NCBI GenBank assembly: GCA_963585895.1
Contig: OY757904.1
Span: 70,661,567 to 70,725,566, forward strand
Length of the DNA stretch: 64,000 bases
Direction: 5' to 3'
Origin: Sepioteuthis lessoniana
Lineage: Eukaryota > Mollusca > Cephalopoda > Myopsida > Loliginidae
Shown here: piece after piece, positions 57,696-64,000 of the stretch
Layout: each line of letters opens with the position of its first letter
Position numbering within the stretch: the first letter of the stretch is position 1
Made by a program: the position numbers and the translations under genes
The notes under the pieces: generated by a model
Databases searched by the model: none
Told to the model about the DNA's origin: nothing
Seen by the model: only the letters and a program-made list of their open reading frames with translations

Positions 57696-57696
<1 letters not shown>
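56739..57696. other. Bland DNA, nothing recognised
   Basis: Begins with a short TA run to about 56770. No mariner 3' end was found downstream of the LINE tail. Confidence 0.5.

Positions 57697-57748
<52 letters not shown>
57697..57748. repeat. (CA)n-(TA)n at a SINE-A 3' end
   Basis: CA to 57727, TA to 57748, directly joined to SINE-A. Confidence 0.92.
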
Positions 57749-57912
57749 AGTTGGCCGACCTTAGTCAATGGCGACCCAACGGCTTCCTTTTCAATAGGTA
57801 CTAAACTAAAGAGTAGGGAGGACGTTACTCCTTTTCCTGGATTGTCCACTTACCTTGATCCGTAGCGTATAATTCTGAGTGACAAGTACCATTTCTGTGT
57901 CTTTAGTACGGC
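57749..57912 (-). mobile_element. SINE-A copy, diverged and truncated
   Basis: On the minus strand: GCCGTACTAAAGACACAG, CCAGGAAAAGGAGTAACGTC, then GCCGTTGGGTCGCCATTG and AAGGTCGGCCAAC. The tRNA-like head is missing. Confidence 0.75.
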
Positions 57913-58049
57913 ACACTTTGATCAATATATGCCAATATGTATATATATGCCAAATATTTCAAGTTAAATAATTTTGGGTCAGTATTTTCATTTTTCAGTT
58001 GTGAGCGTGAACTCTTTTACACTACCCGAAACTGATACGATATATTTTG

Positions 58050-58300
58050 TCATTCACCGAGAGACCGTTTCGTTGTATCATAACTCATCAGTGTGGCAAA
58101 ACATGTGATTTACTTAAAGCTGGAATATAAACTCGGGTAACTTTACGACTGCCTGATGATATAACTTCACAGTCATTAGCAGTCTCAACTTACGCGAAGA
58201 TATTTTAATATATATGCATTAATGTTTCCTTTGTTTACATTTACGTTAATGCGAGTAAAATGCTCAGTTCGTTAGAAGAGCTTTGCATTACGTGAGTGGG
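58050..58300 (-). mobile_element. SINE-D copy, diverged
   Basis: On the minus strand the TTTGCCACACTGATGAG, then TGATACAACGAAACGGTCTC and GGTGAATGAC end are recognisable. The B box is damaged. A short TA run (ATATATTTTG) is all that remains of the TA tail. Confidence 0.65.
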
Positions 58301-58311
58301 AGCTTGTTGTG

Positions 58312-58560
58312 TTATGCTCATCGTTATAGGAAATGGACACGACAAACCGAGTTCAAATCATAGCCGAAGCAATTTGCATTTCGCATAACTTTGGAACGTT
58401 ATAAATCCAACAATTTTCTCTTCAACTATAGGAAAATAGTCGGATAAACTGAATTCTTTATTCCTGGTATGACATTCACTTTTGGGAAAGTAAGATTCTG
58501 AATTTAAACCAACAAAAATCCCCTTAAAATTACCTTTCGTCGCACCCTTCCCGTGCTATT
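58312..58560 (+). mobile_element. SINE-C copy, diverged
   Basis: GGAAATGGACACGACAAACC, B box GAGTTCAAATC, TTGCATTTCGCATAAC, then ACCTTTCGTCGCACCCTTCC at the 3' end. Same order as 37921. Confidence 0.75.
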
Positions 58561-59149
58561 TACTATTGTGGTGATAAAGGAAAGAACAGTATAATCTCCC
58601 TTATTTTCTGGGAACGAATTGTTCCCCTTTTGTTTAGTTGACTGGTGAAAGGCCATTTTACCCGTGACTACCTCTAACACCAGTTCTTAGTTGAATAAAG
58701 CTTTTCTTCAAGCTTATCTGACTTCTTCAATTAATTGCAAGCTCTAACATATCACTTATTACAACTATATTGAAACAAACATTTGCCTTTGTGATATTAC
58801 AACTCATCTTGAAGCTAAATCTTTGTTGTCCCCAGCTGTTCATTGTAGTTTTAAGTCTTTAATTTCGGTTGGTATCTTACGTAACATCGAACAATCTTTG
58901 AAGCAGAATCTCTCGTCATATGCATAAATATTTTACATTCTTCATTCCCAAGTCTAATTAATTAATTCAACCTTCATTGGTAGAAATATCCAGCACATTT
59001 TCAATATTAGATACTGCCCTACGCATTTTTGCTAATGACTTTATTAAACGAGACAAACAATTCAATATTCCTCAATGAAAACAAAATCAATCTGGTGCAA
59101 TCCTCACGGCAATCTTTTTGAAATTGTCATTAATTGATATATTAGACGG

Positions 59150-59388
59150 AATCACCGTGGCGTAATTGCTTACGTGCTAGATTGTGGTCTCGAATTAAGC
59201 CAGGCCGAACCCCAGTCATGTTATAACGTTAACTTTTCGACAAATACCCAGGAGAAATGTATAAAACCCCTTATTCACGCAGTTATAAATTGAATAGTAT
59301 CACTGATGTTTTTTTCTACGAGGATGGTTTTGACGTCAAATAAGCCACGAAGGTTGATAGGTCATTAGAGAAAGTAACTTAATCTAAC
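59150..59388 (+). mobile_element. SINE-B copy, diverged
   Basis: Head CACCGTGGCGTAATTGC, B-box region GAACCCCAGTCATGTTATAA, then the ATAAAACCCCTTATTCAC and ATTGAATAGTATCACTG blocks. The tail is CACGAAGGTTGATAGGTCAT, then TAGAGAAAG. Confidence 0.75.
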
Positions 59389-59768
59389 CTAACTTTAATA
59401 ATAGACTAATAATCACTAACATGAAATCCTAAGCAAAGTCATTGATGGGGGTATCAAAGAAGACGTTTGTTATTTTAAGTAACATATTATCATTTAGTAC
59501 GGCTAGTAGGTGTCGTAGTAATTATTTTCTCATGTTCACATTCACCGAATTTTGATGAGAACTTCATCAATGAAAGAATAACCAAAGTTTGCTAATGGAA
59601 TCAAACCAAAAAAAAAAAAAAAAGAAAGAAAAAGAAAAAATCCATGTATCTATTAAAAGATTATGGCAATATTCTCTTTATGCATTAAATGTATGAGGAG
59701 GAAAATGAACATGAACAGGGACAGAAATAATAATTTACAGTTAAAACATTGTTTTTGGTATATAGGTA

Positions 59769-59821
<53 letters not shown>

Positions 59822-60069
59822 GCACACATACATGTGTATGTGTATCTGTGTGAACAGGACTATTCTGAATTAGCAAGATTTGCTGAAGAAAACTAAAGTA
59901 TGTTTTTCTGAACGTTTTGTAAATGTATAATTACATGTATTTAGCCAAAGGTTTCTAATCAGGATATAAAACGCACATTTGTTTATTACTTTAATTAATT
60001 AAGAACATATTTAGAATCTATGACTGGATTGAAATTCAGAAAATATCGCAGACATCCATTATCATGTTA
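59389..60069. other. AT-rich DNA around a (TC)n run
   Basis: A TC run of about 50 bp at 59770-59819 is the only feature. Ser/Leu and Arg/Glu open frames through it are artefacts. Confidence 0.7.
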
Positions 60070-60360
60070 ATACATCACTTGACACTGCTGAAGAAGTAAT
60101 GAAGAACTAATATGCGGTATTTTTCTATGGACAATCGAGACTTGGCCGAACAGCAAGAACATATATTAATCAACTCTGTAAGGATACTGGGTGCCCTGCA
60201 GAGGACTTGCTATGAGCGATGGTCAATAAAAACGGATGGCGAGAAAGAGAGAAAGTGAGCGAGAAAGGGAGAGAGAGAGAGAGAGAAAGAGAATTGAAGG
60301 AATTTGTTCTGTTGTCATGCCGTGATGATGATGATTATGATGATGATAATGATGATGTAT
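60070..60360 (+). mobile_element. LINE-2x 3' copy with expanded (GA)n
   Basis: Decayed blocks: GACACTGCTGAAGAAGTAAT, TGGACAATCGAGACTTGG, AGGATACTGGGTGCCCTGCA and GATGGCGAGAAAGAG (the GWRER codons). The GA-type codons run into a GA tract of about 55 bp (60239-60293). The 3' end TTGTCATGCCGTGATGATGA, then a degenerate (GAT)n, follows. Confidence 0.8.
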
Positions 60361-62018
60361 ATAATCTTAAATCCATCCATTATATATATTTATAGATTTT
60401 GTAGAATATCATCACTTACCTGTTGGAAAATTGTAACTTATATTGCTCTGATTTAATAGTATGGTTATGATAAACAATTTTCTCTAAATCAGAAAGATAA
60501 TCATGAATCTTTTCAAGTTGCATTTAAAAAACATTTTGACAACAATCTCATAATTTCTAATTCATATCTGTAAACTTTTATAAACTCATAATATAGCAGT
60601 TGGTATCGGTTAATAGTATTTATACCGGTTTGTCTTTTATAACAATTAACGTGTTAAATATTACGCCCAGTGTACATTTTTAATTGACAAACGACAGAAT
60701 TTCCTGAGAAAATAGCAATGGATTACTTTTTGAGAAAAAAATGTATTTATATCTACGCAATGGTAGGTGATCAATTAGGCGGTATAAACTGATTAACTAA
60801 TAATTTTAAAGATAATATCATTTTTCATTTGAGGATTCTAAGCATTTAATTTAGTTACTTCCCTTGCAAATCTTTTCTTCTGGAATTAGTTAATATTTTA
60901 CTAGCATAAGGAGTAATTTTCTTTCAGAAAATAAAAAGCGCATTAATATTGAATAGAGTTTAAAACGTTCCCTCGAATTTGCCAAATAATTCTAAAATTG
61001 CTTAAAAAATGGAAAAGACTGAGTCATTGAGACGGACTTATATCTATGGAAATAGGAGCTGATTTGTAGATGATATAGATTCGTCCGAAAATGATATCAA
61101 TAACAAATAAAGACGTCAACATAGGTCCATGACGTCTTAATTCCTTTGAAATACTCGACTGGAGATATAAAACTATTCACAGCATCCCTTCCCCTTTTCA
61201 AATCAGTCAGAAACCTTTTCTCACGGGATCTCCATTAACTGTATATTTTCCTTTTCCTTAATCTCATCGACGTTTTGAAATCCTCCTCTTTGAGAAAAGC
61301 AAGGATTCAAATTGTAGACGCTCGTTATGGATATGGGTGATGCATTTTTAACCACCTTACGCAAGTTGAGACGAATGGCTAATGGAGATATTAAAAATGG
61401 CAGAATACTTACTAGTCACTTTCCGAAGTCCACAAACCATCTAATTCTGATCTATTCTATAGTCTATTTATTTTCATTGCAGCTCTTAAGAGTTGACATT
61501 TTTCGAGTGCTTTCCTTTTTGAAGACCATCTTAAAGTATTCCATGTGACGTCTGAAACGTCAGGAAAAAATATCTCAGTTTGTTCATTGAATTTTACTCG
61601 AGAGCTCTCTTAATATTTGGAATTACTTCCGCGAGCAACTGTCCAACTTTCCTGCAAAACTCGATGCATATTCGTAGGAGATAAGACGATTTCACAATGC
61701 ATACCCTACTAAATAGCGCCCTCCTGCCGACTGAATAACCTCCTGAGAGTGCCTCTGTCCATATAGAAAAGCACTTTTTGATTAGATGCAATTTACGTCA
61801 AATCAGCATACGTGGTCGTTTCCTATTCAAAATGGTGAACTCATGCTCAAATGGTTTTTAAAAGGCTCTCATTTCTTAGCAATGACAGACGCTTCGTGCC
61901 TGTTTGAGATGGACATTTTCAAGTTTTTTTCAATGAAGAATGAGATGTCGTTATCTATAAGTTTATATTCATTTTCTTTTTTCCAAGTAAATCCTAATGG
62001 ATATTGGGTGAACGACTT

Positions 62019-62054
<36 letters not shown>

Positions 62055-62687
62055 ATTCAATATCTTTTAAAAACTAAAATGCTTTTTTAGCAGAATCTTT
62101 TGTCCAGATACGCAAAATCTACAAAGTCTGGGACTCAGTTTAAAGCAAAAATCATTTTAATATCGCAAAAAATATTTGTTTTATTGATATTCAGAAAGGT
62201 GACGGATTAAACAATTTGCCCCAGGGTTGAACGCAGTTTCGTAATCATTTTTTCTAACTGCGATATGCACACCATCTAATATAAAGAGAATAAACTGTGA
62301 TGTGTACGGAGAAGCGTGTTTCAAACAATAAGTTGTGGCCTTGTTAGGGGCCTGAAAGACAAAAGAGCGGAATTTAGTTAAACTAATATATATAAAAAAG
62401 TATTACAACATATAAAAATGAGAGGGTCACTGGCGAGACGGCTCGGTCCGACTGTCAAGACTTTATGCTAGAATATTGCCTTCTGCCTAATACCAGTAAC
62501 AGCTGCTATTTATAGCAGGAAGAGTTCATTCGTGCGTGGGTAAATTACCATAAAACAATGTTTAACGAGCTTCCATCGAAGAGACAGTCCATGGACTGAA
62601 AACACACTGACTCGCTGGTAAAGAAAAAATGCCAAGCGTGCGCATTGAACTGTTAAGAATGTCAAGTCCGGTTCATAGAATGGAATT
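60361..62687. other. AT-rich DNA, nothing recognised
   Basis: About 2.3 kb. A TA run lies at 62023-62051. The 62.40-62.69 kb part is less AT-rich, with no family recognised. Short frames at 61.3 and 61.8 kb lack motifs. Confidence 0.5.
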
Positions 62688-62945
62688 CTCTCTCTCTCTC
62701 CCTCTCTCTCTCTCACCATCCGTTCTTTTTGTACATCATTCCTAGTTGGTCCTGTAGATGGTATCGAGAGTCAGCCCAGAGCCGAGTAATGTAATTATCT
62801 GCGGGTCGACAAACACTGGTGTGTACATGCGTTGGAGTCCATGAGAGATCGTTGCGTATGTATTCGTCCTTAAATCGCCAGCACTACCCAGCATGTTTTG
62901 TTCATTTTACTTGTCTACTTTGTTTGTAGAGGGGCAAGAGGTGGT
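62688..62945 (-). mobile_element. LINE-2x 3' copy, GA-expanded and diverged
   Basis: Minus strand: KHAG*CWRFKDEYIRNDLSW-like block, then TPTH, then a CRPADNYITRLWADSRYHLQ-like block matching GRPARTYIQQL. Next is KNGW followed by a (GA)n run at 62688-62714. The stop after HAG and the loss of the rest of the 3' end show decay. Confidence 0.75.
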
Positions 62946-63606
62946 TCACCGACTGATTTATGAGGTGCAGTTTCTTGGGAGTTGTATATTACATTGAAAT
63001 ATGAACTCTTATAAAATAAAATAGAATTTATCAAAACTATGGCTGTGTCGGTATGATTGTATGGATGCATCACTTAGAATCTAACAAAATACCAAGAGAA
63101 AACGCTAGATGAAAACTATGCCAAAATAACATGTGTTGTTTTGAAGGGCATTAAAGTCTGCATTGCTATTGTTTTCTTTGAAAAAAAAAGTGTAAATGTA
63201 AAGTGCTTAATACTGCCAACTCCAAAGCTAGAATTAACCTTATCGATCGAATGACAATCATGTATATACAGTTGATATCGCAATTATTCCTTTTATTAAA
63301 TATTTGTATATTTTCTAAAGAAATACAAATATTTGAAAGTATTTTCAAATTTTATCATTGATGATTTTTTAGTTTTGAATAATCAGTGATTTTTTTTAGA
63401 AGTGGTGATCTCTTAGATTCATATTTGTAGATGGTTCCGAGTTAGTGTCATCCAAAATCATTCTTCCTCAAATAGAAATTATAAAATGAAATTAATATAA
63501 GGCAAATGAAATTAATTTTAATAATTTGCTGTCAAATACGAGCACCCTTTCAAAATGAAATAATATTGAGCTAATTTTCAAAAAATTCTGGGCGATGCTA
63601 AAGATG
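62946..63606. other. AT-rich DNA, nothing recognised
   Basis: No motif or repeat relative was found here on either strand. Confidence 0.5.
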
Positions 63607-63735
63607 ACCATACGTAAGCACTAGCGACTAGCAAACCTACACGAGTGAGTTCGAGTCTCATTGGGTGCCCCTTTCATATGGCCTTGTGCCACATCTAAGC
63701 AAAAAGCTTAGTAAATTACCATACGTAAGCACTAG
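63607..63735 (+). mobile_element. SINE-E insertion with 18-bp target-site duplication
   Basis: ACCATACGTAAGCACTAG occurs at 63607-63624 and again, without a mismatch, at 63718-63735. The 93 bp between are the 3' part of SINE-E: B box GAGTTCGAGTCTC at 63647, then GTGCCCCTTTCATATGGC and GTGCCACATCTAAGC. The A-box part is absent, so the copy is 5'-truncated. Perfect direct repeats of this length are the mark of LINE-type target-primed insertion. Confidence 0.88.
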
Positions 63736-63987
63736 GTTTCACAATAACTCATCCGCCCTGCGACCATGAGGAAGATATCTTAACTTGACTAGAAGTTTGG
63801 AAGGAAGATAATTGACGCATACTAGCAAGATGATGAACAGGCAGCGTTTTCTTATGATTTTACTGAGATATCCATTATTACTTCCATTTTGAGAAATAGC
63901 ATATGGAATCATTTTGAAAATTTGGGGCTCTGCAGCTTTTGTCATAATTATAGGAGTGGCGGTGAATAATTCTGAGACTAACTATGA

Positions 63988-64000
63988 ACACACACACACA
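63988..64000. repeat. (CA)n run cut by the window end
   Basis: A CA run starts at the last bases and continues past the window. Confidence 0.8.

Noticed and set aside
1-64000. A coordinated gene system or operon
   Set aside because: No set of real genes is present. All protein-like signals come from decayed transposable elements, apart from one weak exon candidate.

Overview
This 64-kb window looks like gene-free (intergenic or intronic) DNA from an animal with an AT-rich, repeat-packed genome. The best guess is a mollusc, most likely a cephalopod such as an octopus. That guess rests on many (AT)n and (CA)n microsatellites, several tRNA-derived SINE families interspersed with decayed LINEs, and DD34D mariner relics. 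The species is inference, not shown. I found no bacterial features, no CRISPR array, no rRNA and no free-standing tRNA gene. I found no convincing multi-exon protein gene; one weak single-exon candidate lies on the minus strand near 16.46-16.70 kb.

Everything recognisable is mobile or repetitive. (1) Five broken copies of one type of non-LTR retrotransposon, called LINE-1x here: 9.18-10.46 kb (+), 18.79-19.17 (-), 32.26-33.60 (-), 33.60-34.43 (-) and 45.25-47.75 (-). Reverse-transcriptase motifs can be read through stops and frameshifts. (2) Seven 3'-end copies of a second, RTE-like LINE, called LINE-2x: 18.08, 28.03, 41.98, 48.75, 56.48, 60.07 and 62.69 kb. (3) Two mariner relics: an N-terminal piece at 14.34-14.73 kb and an internally deleted DD34D copy at 55.71-56.48 kb joined to a LINE-2x tail. 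(4) Five tRNA-like SINE families, labelled A to E, with about 25 copies. (5) A composite family F, made of a roughly 200-bp head, a variable number of about 60-75-bp internal repeats, and a 3' tail shared with SINE-B. (6) Three inverted-repeat foldback elements and one weaker one.

Layout: 0-7 kb is microsatellite-rich with SINE-B, C and A. 7-13 kb holds a 93-bp minisatellite, LINE-1x and long bland AT-rich DNA. 13-20 kb has SINE-D, a mariner relic, SINE-A/B, family F and both LINE types. 20-24 kb is mostly bland, then microsatellites with SINE-A and D. 24-31 kb has two F elements, a nested SINE-E, a foldback element and a LINE-2x. 32-35 kb has two adjacent LINE-1x copies separated by (ATT)n. 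35-45 kb is SINE-C, A, D and B with microsatellites. 45-48 kb is the longest LINE-1x. 48-64 kb mixes LINE-2x tails, foldbacks, mariner, SINEs and long bland AT-rich stretches.

The pieces do not form a pathway; they record retrotransposition. The patterns most worth following are the structure of family F, the 3' tail shared between families, microsatellites starting exactly at SINE and LINE 3' ends, and the foldback elements. The longer open frames opposite the LINEs are shadows. The 3' coding ends quoted were translated by eye, so element borders are approximate by tens of bases unless a target duplication is stated. Family labels A-F, LINE-1x and LINE-2x are local to this report.
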